Source of the DNA: Panulirus ornatus
Taxonomy: Eukaryota > Arthropoda > Malacostraca > Decapoda > Palinuridae
Length of the DNA stretch: 64,000 nt
Direction: 5' to 3'
NCBI RefSeq assembly: GCF_036320965.1
Contig: NC_092234.1
Location: 30,096,203 to 30,160,202, forward strand
Below, piece by piece: positions 53,431 through 64,000 of the stretch. The translations under genes and the position numbers were made by a program. The notes under the pieces are model-generated. The model saw nothing but the letters and a program-made list of their open reading frames with translations. It ran no database searches and was not told the DNA's origin. Positions within the stretch are counted from its first letter, which is position 1, and the number at the start of each line of letters is the position of its first letter.

Positions 53431-54487
53431 CACCATTACTGCGGCCTCATCCACTTCCCTGTAACTCAGGTCTTGTTGCTACCGCCACTCTCTTTTTTAA
53501 ATGATGATAAAATGTTTCGCTTTTGTCACTGCGCTGACTATAAAAGTTACATCTTCGAATTTCATATGCTTCGCGTTCGTGGTGTCCATGTGTACTCTGA
53601 AGGGAATTAACTAGATTATTTTTCGACCGTTATTTTGAAGAAGTTGACTAATACACATCATTCCAGGGATTGATACAATTATTAGACATCAAGTTGTGGT
53701 CCATCACATATCAATAATATCTCTTACTCTCTTAACAGCGTGCTAAGGAAGGCATAGAAATGATAAAACACACCTAACGCGTCTGGGTCATGTGGCTATT
53801 AATATTTAGTTGATCTCTGATATAGAATGTTGAGATTGAGCAGTGAATTTAGGAACCATTGTACGTGTGAGGAATGATTGGTCAGTGAATGTAGTTCGGC
53901 AGTGTGTTGATGTCCAGTGTAATTGTTTATGGATGGTTGTTAGAGTAAATGCAAGATTTTGGAATAATGGCAAGTATGAATGTTGGGTATGAAGACTTGG
54001 AAGTGAGTCATGTGTTCTGTATACAGCGCTGTGCGATTCATGTAAAACTCAGATAGACTGTACTGATATTGGTAAGAGTTGGATGAAAGTTAAAGAAATG
54101 TGAATAAGCAGGTTTTAGGTAATAATGAGGTTTCATCAATTGGAAAGAATGATTTAATGGCAAAACAATGGAGTAAGTGAAGTTTTAGAATCTGGGAGTG
54201 GATCTGCACATTGAAACCATGAGCGAAGTGTCAATAGGATGTGGGGAGTAGGGGCAAAATTCTGCCTTGAAGATATTGTGAAGTCAGAAATTATCTGAAG
54301 CAAAATAGGGTAATTTTTGAAGGAATAGTAGGTTCATCAACTTGTATTGCTTCGAAGGCGTGGGTGGAATCCAGTTTGTGCGCCAGAGATCGGAGTCTGA
54401 AAGAGATGTTTGAGGACATGAGTGGTGTTGAGGTGGTTGATCAGTAGTAACACGTAAGGGTTACAGTAAGAGATTTTTCAATACAAA
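53431..54487. other. Unassigned sequence
   Basis: A+T-moderate and unique-looking. Part of 54280-54487 may be highly diverged LINE sequence leading into the next feature. Confidence 0.35.
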
Positions 54488-54930
54488 ACTTTAAGACAAA
54501 TTGTTTTTTTGTGACATGGAGAGAATGAGTGAGGAAAGATTGACCAAGAGGATATATGTGTCGGAGGTGGAGGGAACGAGGAGAAGAGGGAGACCAAATT
54601 GGAGGTGGAAAGATGGAGTGAAAAAGATTTTGTGTGATCGGGGCCTGAACATGCAGGAGGGTGAAAGGAGGGCAAGGAATAGAGTGAATTGGAGCGATGT
54701 GGTATACCGGGGTTGACGTGCTGTCAGTGGATTGAATCAAGGCATGTGAAGCGTCTGGGGTAAACCATGGAAAGCTGTGTAGGTATGTATATTTGCGTGT
54801 GTGGACGTATGTATATACATGTGTATGGGGGGGGTTGGGCCATTTCTTTCGTCTGTTTCCTTGCGCTACCTCGCAAACGCGGGAGACAGCGACAAAGTAT
54901 AAAAAAAAAAAAAAAAAAAAAAAAAAATAC
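54488..54930 (+). mobile_element. LINE 3' end (family A/B/C, copy C) with poly-A tail
   Basis: A frame reads MERMSEERLTKRIYVSEV, then EGTRRRGRPNWRWKDGVKK and later RARNRVNWSDVVYRG before a stop. These are the conserved last residues of a decapod endonuclease-RT LINE, in which RRGRPxxRWKDGV is diagnostic. The 3' UTR is shortened compared with copy B. It ends with 'ttccttgcgctacctcgcaa', 'acgcgggagacagcgacaaa' and about 27 A (54901-54927). This 3' end is, from memory, very common in decapod genomes. Confidence 0.85.
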
Positions 54931-55799
54931 TTTTAAATGCTTCATCTTGATAACACAATTACATTCAACTATGTATACATCTGCTGTCAATTAAGTAGGC
55001 TGTGAGTGGCGGCAATCTCTACTTTACCTTCGCTGCCATACCTACAGTCAGACATCACAAGCCGTAGTACACTTGTCGAATGCTGATGATCAGCGAGATG
55101 TCAGAGTAAAGCTTCGACCCGGTAGCGAACCACTCTGCAACATCAGCTAAAGACCGGTAGCGTTAGCATGAGTGTTACGTTGTCAGCTATAGCCAGCTAC
55201 CATATTTTCTCATACCACTTTAAGACAATTTGTTTTTTTGTGACTTTCAACTAGAGGAAACTAAGTTCGACTTTTTCTTACACCAAAGTGAACTGTAATT
55301 TATCTTAAATGTAATAAATAAATTACATCTTTTATGGAGAGACAATTTTTACGCTCTTTTAAATCTTCAGGTGAATGGACCCAAATTACCATAAATGGTG
55401 TTCGGGAAACTAAATTACTTGACAAAAATCCTTTTATGTTTTCTCTTAACATCAACAACAGCGATCAGAGCACTCCACCACACGGGGAATGTTTCAATCC
55501 CTCATCGGCAACGAACAACGTCCAGACCAGACCGTACAAGCGACAAACTACACAACAATTTCACGACGTAATGTACGGAAACCACTGATCCAGCAGGATG
55601 TGATGAACTGCATCGGCGACGACACACATTCTCCTGCTTTCGGAGCACTAACATGCTCAGCTACCAAGAGGGTCAGCTCCTGCACGCTTCATACACCACT
55701 TGTGACAGCTGTCTTCAAGGACACAAATGCTGTACACCACAAGCGGGTCTGGCCAGTCATATGCCAGTCGGTAACTGTCACGCTGCACCACTCACTTGT
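54931..55799. other. Unassigned; contains a 28-base copy of the LINE left flank
   Basis: 55217-55244 repeats 54488-54515 with one mismatch. The remainder is unique-looking. Overlapping open frames at 55489-55971 have no recognised domain. Confidence 0.4.
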
Positions 55800-56180
55800 C
55801 ACATGGATAGTATCACTTGCCAGACAGAGAGGTACCACTCATCTGACACGGGGTACCACTCCCCAGATACATGACACCACTCATCGGTCAGGGAGGCACC
55901 ATTCACCTCACAGGGGCATCATTTACCTTGGAGTTGGCACCGCTAACGTAGGAGAGGTACCATTTACATGAGAGGGGTTGTCATATATCTAGGATGAGGC
56001 AAATGGGAAGGTACACCGCTTATGTCGGAGAGGGAAACTAATTAAATGGGAGTGGCACAGCTTGTCTGGGAGGGGCATAACTCGTCTGGGTGCAACACGC
56101 ACCCAACAAGGAGCAACAGTTATCCAGCATGGGGTACAACACGTCCGGGTGAAGGCACCAATCCCACTTACCTGGAAAGA
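55800..56180. repeat. Decayed GGTACCACTC-type tandem repeat
   Basis: 'gaggtaccactcatctgac', 'ggggtaccactccccagat', 'ggaggcaccattcacctca' and 'gagaggtaccatttacatga' follow one another every 22-28 bases. Later units ('gtggcacagcttgtctggga', 'ggggcataactcgtctggg') are more diverged. Confidence 0.72.
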
Positions 56181-56449
56181 AAGTCAAGTGTTAATAGTCA
56201 GGTACTGGCTTCGCTCCGTAATAAATTCCTTACTTAAAATCAAGATGATAACTTTATACACGGGCATTCCCGTTGAACGCCTACATGTGAGTATGTCTAT
56301 GCCAAAAAATAAAATCACTTTCCTATAATTTACCTACAAAATACAAGTCAGGCGTATATATATATAACTATCAATATATCACATAGCAATAGTAAAATAA
56401 CAATTATAGAACAGGAGTTTAGATAAGAGGCACTTAATTACCAAACCAC
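56181..56449. other. A+T-rich spacer
   Basis: No gene. Contains short TATATA. Confidence 0.35.
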
Positions 56450-56920
56450 TGGACGTCTGCAATGTCACTCGGTAAAAAGCCAGTTTGAACTTCCATGTCC
56501 ACTAAATTGCAAGCTGGGATTACGTAGAGGAGTCAACAAGAGCAAGAGCTCCTTAAGTGGTAGATGTTGCAGGCTGGGACTCACAGAGAATAGCCACAAC
56601 TACCGGAACAGACTGAGGCGGCAGTCAGTATAAATCAGAATCACAGACGGAATATTCACAAAGAACTGGGGGCCATTAGGGGAATGGGTCACTCACTCTG
56701 AGCCCTTGCAAGGAACCGTTATGGAAGTGAGACGTCTCAAGAAATATAATCGATCTTGCTGGACGTTCTGAGCACTCAAGCTGGACTCCTCCTGGTAAGG
56801 GTCACTCACAGTGGGACCTCACCAAGGAGAATCAGTCACGCTGGAACTTCTATACGTACGATAATCTTGACTGGGACCTCATGAGATTCGGTCACAACTG
56901 CCGGAGAGGAACTGTCTTCC
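56450..56920. repeat. Decayed repeat with CTGGGAC...GTCAC words
   Basis: 'gcaggctgggactcac', 'agggtcactcacagtgggac', 'gaatcagtcacgctggaac' and 'attcggtcacaactgccgg' mark loose units of about 40-45 bases. Low similarity between units. Confidence 0.45.
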
Positions 56921-57990
56921 GAAATGACGATTAGTTCAATAGCCTGAAATATGCCGGTTTTCTCAGGGGCTTTAGCGGTGTTGTTCTTGAAATGAAGACG
57001 AAGAAGACTCTGGTCATTTTACATAATTATTGTCAGCTCTTTGATGGTTGTCCTCCCATATGTCACGGATGACAGAAAGCAGTAAATAACACGAGCAATA
57101 CAGTGAGAGGGAATCTTCAGACGTCAACAAGCATGGCAGAGTGACAGACCCTGACCAATGAAGGATTTGCAGTTTAGTTAACGAGGACACTAAACAAAGG
57201 CACTTTAAAGCAAGACTGTACTCTGTTCGCTCTGCTCTTCTTACTACCATTATGAAGGTAAATAGACAACAAAAACTAATGAATACGTAACAAGCCTCAC
57301 CATAAAAAAAATTCAAGGATTTTGCGTGAAATTCCAGAGTTCCCTGGGCACAAAACACCTATATTCCTCTCTTAACCAAAGGAATAAAACAATAAAACAA
57401 ACTGCATTCCCATGGGAGAGCGAAACAAGAATTTCACACTATATTGTCTAAAGATCTTCCTGCGACATGATCTTACTCACATTCTGCATGAAGAACCTTT
57501 CAATAAGACCTTCACCAAGGGTTGCGGGCAACACAGATTTCAAACCCACACAAACTCTGCACACGAGTATTGATAGACCTGAGTTTCAATCACCCTAAAC
57601 AGTTTCAACTGACCTTGTCATCAAGAGTCAATATCTACATTATCCTACCACACAATATCAAACCAAACGATTTTGTTCGTGAGGTCTACAAGATACCTAA
57701 CATGTTTAACTTTTTGGAGGGAACTTTCTGGCGATCTGGGTTACGGTGACCCAGCAAAACTAGGTAGCTGAGGCAAGGACCAGGAAGTTTACAGCTGTCT
57801 TTCAAGCCTTGGTCCGGTCACACATTCTGACCTGCTTGGACACTCCATACGGTCTGCTCTGGGTAATTTGTTCATCGTGATGAACGTGGCGGGTAACTTC
57901 GAGGTCATGATCCCGCGGGTTTCATGAGCCGGCCACTGAAAATATCGAACACAAGAAACCGCATCATTCACAAGATGTTCTTTAATCACT
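56921..57990. other. Unassigned sequence
   Basis: Unique-looking with no repeat unit. Open frames up to 114 codons (57014-57358, minus) have no recognised domain and no supporting signals. Confidence 0.4.
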
Positions 57991-58085
57991 TGAACACGAC
58001 GATGCGATCCCTGAACACATCAGCACGACCTCCGACCACGACCCAAGAGTCGCAACGTTGTGCTCAAGTGATCTTAAAGACAGCT
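57991..58085. repeat. GGTACGAC-family repeat, diverged
   Basis: 'cacgacgatgcgatccctga' (minus orientation) followed by 'cgacccaagagtcgcaacg' and 'ttgtgctcaag' (plus orientation). The match is weaker than at the other sites. Confidence 0.45.
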
Positions 58086-58964
58086 AAATATAAGGACCGG
58101 GATCTACCTCGTAAATTAAACTGCAGCGCACGACATGGAGTTCAACGACGGGGGGTTCCACGTTGATTCATCCATCTGATACACACGACAACCAGCTCCG
58201 AGGGCTGCCCTCCGTGTGATTCACGAGACTGTTCCTTTACGGCAGCTAACTGCTAGAGATGCGTGATCCATTATGTGTTTTTATACACGACACTTAACCC
58301 AGAGGGGTGGCTGCTGGCAACTCACCGGGAATGTCAAAACTCATCACCCGCGCGGCGGATGGTCGGACAGTGGCAGTGAGCTTCCTCCGTAATGATGATC
58401 ACACAGACGAGCCACCCACGCGCGTCCTCCTCAACTTGTGTCATCGTTCTCCTCCATATGTACTCTGGTGCGTCACTCTCCCCGGGAAATAAACTTGATT
58501 TCATTGTAATCATAACTGCCCCTTTATCATAATCACCATTCTTCTTATACGCGTAGTCATCATAATTGCCTCCAGTACCATTATCATCAACTTCCTCATC
58601 GTAATCACGTGTCGCCCTGATATTTACTCACAGTCTGTTGCAATTGCAGTAGCGAACACCATCACGAGGCAACAGTTCTTCGTATCTGCAATGACTGTTT
58701 ATGACGTTGTGAAGGTTATTACAAGGCGCAACTTGTGCTCATACGAACCACAATGACGGCCGAGCACAGGAACTAATGTAAGAAGATGTATGAGTTTCTC
58801 TCTCCGGTTAATGATAAAAAATGATTCCCTATTTCCACGAGTACCCTCACGTGACTTACAGAGGTCTAACCCTGACTGCTCCCAGGAGGCCAGATCTAAG
58901 GGGGTATGACCCAAGGGGCAAAGGAGCAAGGATGGTACAAGAAAAACCTCGAAGCAAGAACCAA
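58086..58964. other. Unassigned sequence
   Basis: 58500-58620 repeats 'atcataattgcc' and 'taatcac' words, perhaps a small decayed array. No gene. Confidence 0.4.
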
Positions 58965-58969
58965 GCTCT

Positions 58970-59038
<69 letters not shown>
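58965..59038. repeat. (CT)n microsatellite
   Basis: CT run of about 74 bases with one interruption near its left end. Confidence 0.96.
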
Positions 59039-59039
<1 letters not shown>

Positions 59040-59654
59040 ATCAGCAACGTTGGCCTAGCTTGGTAACAACAGTAAAAATCAATACTAATGGCGAAAATTA
59101 TGATTATTCTTTTTCCTCTTGAAAACTCAACTCGACCCAACTAAACCGTCACTAATATCGCTAAGAAAACACGCGAGTTCGAGACCGGTGAGGCACTAGT
59201 GGGGTGGAAGCCCTCCCCCACGCCCGGTTGTGTCACAATATTACCGCTCGTTCTGGGGAGAGACTACCAGGGCCGACCCACCACAAGCCAAGACCACGCA
59301 CCTCTGATCAGGCGGAACTCTTCTAAGTGGCCTTACAGCCTATAATTTCCAACAATCTCTGACGGTAAATATCTCGGCTGGATTTACGATAAGACGTGAG
59401 AATTAAACGGCAATGAGCAAGTGCGTGCGCGTTTGAGCGTCTGTCTGTCTGTCTGTTTACGTGTTTCTGCTGTTCGTTTACGAGACTGGCTGACTGACTG
59501 GACGGGCTATTACATGATCGTGACGGAACTAATCAATAAACCTACACCACCAAATCACAACCAACGGTGTCAGTACCAATCAACCTGTCTGTTGATACAC
59601 TAGGTTGTCTGATTCACTGAACGTCTGATGTACTCGGTGACTGCAAGAGGCAAT
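59039..59654. other. Unassigned sequence
   Basis: Unique-looking. A short 'gtctgtctgtctgt' lies at 59440-59455 and 'actggctgactgactgg' at 59484. No gene. Confidence 0.4.
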
Positions 59655-61390
59655 GACCGGGAAGACCACTGTACATGAGCACTATGTGAGCATGAGAACC
59701 TGCAAGACCACAGTACATGAGCACTATGTGAGCATGAGAACCTGCAAGACCACTGTACATGAGCACTATGTGAGCATGAGAACCGGGAAGACCACTGTAT
59801 ATGTGCACTATGTGAGCATGAGAACCGGGAAGACCACTGTACATGAGCACTATGTGAGCATGAGAACCTGCAAGACCACTGTACATTAGCACTATGTGAG
59901 CATGAGAACCTGCAAGACCACTGTTCATGAGCACTATGTGAGCATGAGAACCGGGAAGACCACTGTACATGAGCACTATGTGAGCATGAGAACCGGGAAG
60001 ACCACTGTACATGAGCACTATGTGAGCATGAGAACCTGCAAGACCACTGTACATTAGCACTATGTGAGCATGAGAACCTGCAAGACCACTGTTCATGAGC
60101 ACTATGTGAGCATGAGAACCGGGAAGACCACTGTACATGAGCACTATGTGAGCATGAGAACCGGCAAGACCATTGTACATGGGGACTATGTGAGCATGAG
60201 AACCGGCAAGACCACTGTACATGAGCACTATGTGAGCATGAGAACCTGCAAGACCACTGTACATGAGCACTATGTGAGCACGAGAACCTGCAAGACCACT
60301 GTACATGAGCACTATGTGAGCATGAGAACCTGCAAGACCACTGTACATGAGCACTATGTGAGCATGAGAACCTGCAAGACCACTGTATATGAGCACTATG
60401 TGAGAATGAGAACCGGCAAGACCACTGTACATGAGCACTATGTGAGCATGTGAACCGGGAAGACCACTGTAATTAAGCACTATGTGAGCATGAAAACCGG
60501 GAAGACCACTGTACATGAGCACTATGTGAGCATGAGAACCGGGAAGACCACTGTACATAAGCACTATGTGAGCATGAAAACCGGGAAGACCACTGTGCAT
60601 GAGCACTATGTGAGCATGAGAACCTGCAAGACCACTGTACATGAGCACTATGTGAGCACGAGAACCTGCAAGACCACTGTACATGAGCACTATGTGAGCA
60701 TGAGAACCTGCAAGACCACTGTACATGAGCACTATGTGAGCACGAGAACCTGCAAGACCACTGTACATGAGCACTATGTGAGCATGAGAACCTGCAAGAC
60801 CACTGTACATGAGCACTATGTGAGCACGAGAACCTGCAAGACCACTGTACATGAGCACTATGTGAGCATGAGAACCTGCAAGACCACTGTACATGAGCAC
60901 TATGTGAGCACGAGAACCTGCAAGACCACTGTACATGAGCACTATGTGAGCACGAGAACCTGCAAGACCACTGCACATGAGCACTATGTGAGCACGAGAA
61001 CCTGCAAGACCACTGTATATGAGCACTATGTGAGCATAAGAACCTGCAAGACCACTGTACATTAGCACTATGTGAGCATGTGAACCGGGAAGACCACTGT
61101 ACATAAGCACTATGTGAGCATGAAAACCGGGAAGACCACTGTACATGAGCACCATGTGAGCATGAGAACCTGCAAGACCACTGTACATGAGCACTATGTG
61201 AGCACGAGAACCTCCAAGACCACTGTATATGAGCAATATGTGAGCATGAGAACCTGCAAGACCACTGTACATGAGCACTCTGTGAGCATGAGAACCTGCA
61301 AGACCACTGCACATGAGCACTATGTGAGCACGAGAACCTGCAAGACCACTGTACATGAGCACTATGTGAGCATGAGAACCTACCAGCGTC
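59655..61390. repeat. 42-bp minisatellite array, about 41 copies
   Basis: The unit is 'gagcactatgtgagcatgag' plus 'aacctgcaagaccactgtac' plus 'at'. Main variants are 'aaccggg' for 'aacctgc', 'cacgag' for 'catgag' and 'acatta' for 'acatga'. Since 42 is 14 codons, one minus frame (61425-59614) stays open for 603 codons as repeats of GLAGSHAHIVLMYS. A second minus frame reads SCRFSCSHSAHVQW, and a plus frame reads CKTTVHEHYVSMRT. Higher-order periods of 84, 168 and 630 bases are visible. The array edges pass straight into unrelated sequence. Treated as satellite, not gene. Confidence 0.97.
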
Positions 61391-61755
<365 letters not shown>

Positions 61756-61933
61756 GGGACTCTGCTTGGCTGCAGAAACGCCATGAGTTCGGAACATCAT
61801 GGGAGTACAATCTCGTTGAAAAACTTTTTCACTCCAAAGTGGTCCATCTTCTCCACTGCACTGAGTGCAGCGCAACCCTAGAGCTGCAGGAGGTTCTAGA
61901 TGCGGCTGCTACCCTGGGGGTTGTGCAATAATC
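61756..61933. other. 178-base island between two AT tracts
   Basis: GC-moderate sequence, part of which ('gcagcgcaaccctagagctg', 'caggagg') resembles 29109-29135. It may be a short repeat whose insertion lies within, or generated, the AT tracts. Confidence 0.4.

Positions 61934-62008
<75 letters not shown>
61934..62008. repeat. (AT)n microsatellite
   Basis: AT run of about 75 bases with one early 'ac'. Confidence 0.97.
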
Positions 62009-62009
<1 letters not shown>

Positions 62010-62284
62010 CCAGAGTTTGGTGTGTAAACAGACAGTTTCGCCAATTTCCCTGGCGTATGCTCAACAGTGTAATGACGCCGGTAAATTAGGAGTCACCGAG
62101 CGTGAAGGTAAATGAATATATCCATGCCAGCGCGTAAGCAAGCAAGTTATACCATCAGTGTGAGAGCACACCAAGCGCAGGAAGCGAACCATGCGGGTAA
62201 CTCCACCAGCCAAGGGAGAGTCGTCACAACCACCCATTACCTGGGCTCGTTATACCCACCTCACTATGTGAGTATTAACCCCTC
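62009..62284. other. Spacer
   Basis: Unique-looking, no gene. Confidence 0.35.
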
Positions 62285-62375
62285 CACCACGACGCCGGTA
62301 CGACCTAACCCTTAAGGGTCAGGTCAAAGGCCAGCCCATCATACCCAGGAGTCGTACCACCGTGCTTCATGGAGA
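62285..62375. repeat. GGTACGAC-family repeat, closest to consensus
   Basis: 'ccggtacgacctaaccctta' is followed by 'agggtcaggtcaaaggccag', 'cccatcatacccaggagtcg' and 'taccaccgtgctt'. It has one plus-orientation unit preceded by the end of another in minus orientation. Confidence 0.8.
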
Positions 62376-64000
62376 CTACGACACCCTGCAGCTGTGTGTG
62401 CAAGTTTTTTTTTTTTTAATGGACTCGCTATTACCCTGCCTGGTTCACCAATATGCATTCTAATTTTGACCCCCTGATTTTGCATTCCCTCCACACTCTC
62501 GACATGAAATGACTGTATTTATAGCTATTTCCGAGATATACATAAAATCATTACTTCCCGCTCTCCCTATTCATCTCATTTACAAATTCACTGTTCCTGG
62601 CATGAGAAAAGCTATTCACGGATGTGAGGCATTACCTATAAAAAGGCTGACTAAAAATATCAGTTCTGGACGTAACATTCATATCTACGTTTCTGATTTC
62701 GTCCACACTGGAACAAAAACTAGATTGTATGTGGAAATAACAATAATCACGAACGGCATAATGAAACCAAGATTACAGCACTCACCAAGGCCACAGTACT
62801 CACAAGATAAATGCTTTCTGCAAATTGAAAAAAAAAAAAAACTACTCATGGTAATAACATTATTTATGTGCTTTTCTTTGGGTTTATGGGCCACGTTCTA
62901 CGACCACAACACTTATCTGGCGATCAGGTTTTGATCTAGTCTGGCTTCAAGCTTAACCAAAAGCCTATACTAGAACATTAAATAAGGTACCGCTACCAGA
63001 CGCCAAAACTTTACAAACCTGCGAAGTTTTACGAAAACGTAATCCAGCAGCAAGTCCAGAAACAATCACAACCCAGGACAGCAAAGGTAAAACCACAGAG
63101 AGAGAGAAAGAGGAAAAAGAATCTTGCACATCTTGCTCCTCGAACATCTATGACAAACTGTGCGCAGCTTCCAACCTGCCTAAGCGGGCAAGGAAAGCAA
63201 GGATAATGGTTTAATTTCTAGGACGACAGGGCAACTGTATACAAAATGATGACGCAGTTCATACGGGGTCTAGATTTACGCTGATACGTCATGACTGGGC
63301 TACACTCGTTAAGCAACAGTGACCACAAAAGGTGAAGGTGCAAGGCAGCTGAGCGGCCTTAATGAACGAGAGAGAACACATGAAAATGAAAGAAATGTTT
63401 AGGTCATAAGCCTCCAAAATGATACCTGTCGGCGATGGCGATGGGTCTGTCAGGTCACATCACCTGCCTTCCCAGGTCCACCAGATCACACGTCATCACC
63501 TCCTCCAACCAGGTCCGGTGGATCACACATCTTCAGGTCACTCATACCAGGTTCAACGGGTCACACCGCTACAGGTCACGGTTTTCCCACACCAGGTACA
63601 TTGGCTACTGTCAACTAGCTGTGAGGCGAGTGGCTGATATCAGGGAGTTACACCGGAGAGAATGTTGATCAGCTCATCCTCCGGTGTGTTGTTATTTGAC
63701 CATTTGATACTGGAAACCATTCAACTCCCTGAGCATGACATTATGACCCTTGGGGTTCGATGGCGTGAACTTTTGACCTCATCCTCGGAGGTTAGGCAAC
63801 GTCGAATTAGCCATTACTGTACCAGATATTCAAACTGGCAAAGTGGAAGGCCAGGACACAAGCTGCTCCACACAAGTAGCTCACAAACTTCGAGGTTTAA
63901 GTTCTGCTACAGAAGGTGGCTGTTGAACTACGAGACGAGGGTGCGGGATGGAAACTGCTTAAGAACATATGATATGTGATACTGATGAACCAGGAAACTG
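62376..64000. other. Unassigned to the window end
   Basis: Poly-T (62406-62418) and poly-A (62829-62840) runs. 63440-63610 has loose 'ccaggtcc' and 'caggtcac' words, a possible decayed repeat. Open frames of 105-141 codons (62509-62934 and 63662-63979) have no recognised domain. No gene is supported. Confidence 0.4.

Noticed and set aside
55489..55971. 160-codon plus-strand open frame
   Set aside because: Right part is a decayed GGTACCACTC tandem repeat. Left part has no recognised domain, and a second frame is open over the same bases.
58296..58420. Copy of SINE-like element 2
   Set aside because: Words 'aggggtggctgctggcaact' and 'cacccgcgcgg' faintly resemble 8893-8950, but the B box and tRNA head are not recognisable.

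Overview
This looks like nuclear DNA of a complex eukaryote, most likely an arthropod and probably a decapod crustacean. The evidence is very high microsatellite density (long AT, GT/AC, GA/CT tracts every few kb), a ladder of minisatellites at every stage of decay, and non-LTR retrotransposon fragments of Jockey-like, CR1-like and endonuclease-RT types familiar from decapod genomes. No bacterial operon structure, CRISPR array, rRNA gene or intact host protein-coding gene was seen. The decapod call rests on resemblance recalled from experience, not on a search.

Layout. 0-3.2 kb: a G-rich minisatellite at the window edge, a decayed purine-rich repeat and a 50-bp minisatellite. 3.7-6.6 kb: a nearly full but heavily mutated Jockey-like non-LTR element (endonuclease, RT, C-terminal part, 3' end), followed by a second 3' end of the same family at 7.7-7.9 kb. 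8.1-9.06 kb: a dense nest of CR1-like RT, two tRNA-derived SINE-like units, a LINE 3' fragment and three microsatellites. 9.1-10.25 kb: A+T-rich sequence with a recurring TTAACGA-like motif. 10.25-11.1 kb: one of the few unique-looking blocks, with homeodomain-, POU- and E-box-like sites. 14.4-15.6 kb: a duplicated tRNA-like repeat with a foldback, an AT tract and a minus-strand LINE fragment.

18.6-23.7 kb is dominated by tandem repeats, including a 1.7-kb array of 32-bp units with 96-bp higher-order structure. Just before it lies a Cys-rich open segment behind a good splice-acceptor-like sequence. 28.1-28.9 kb holds two minus-strand CR1-like C-terminal fragments. 32.0-32.4 kb is a possible non-autonomous hAT element. 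33.0-33.5 and 54.5-54.9 kb are fragments of the same LINE family as 15.1-15.6 kb. 37.7-38.2 kb is a 22-bp array in which most units carry a perfect TGAGTCA (AP-1-type) site. 41.3-41.7 kb is a Jockey-like RT fragment and 49.7-50.0 kb a third Jockey-like 3' end. 46.7-46.9 kb is a 70-bp-arm inverted repeat. 59.65-61.4 kb is a 42-bp array whose unit is a multiple of three, giving a 603-codon open frame that is probably not a gene.

A family of short GC-richer repeats built around GGTACGAC/GTCGTACC recurs at about 30.7, 33.6, 37.1, 43.4, 48.9, 53.1, 58.0 and 62.3 kb, several times as head-to-head inverted pairs. It is the most distinctive unexplained component of the window. Coordinates of decayed repeats are approximate because they were read by eye. 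Any real host exons would need transcript evidence.
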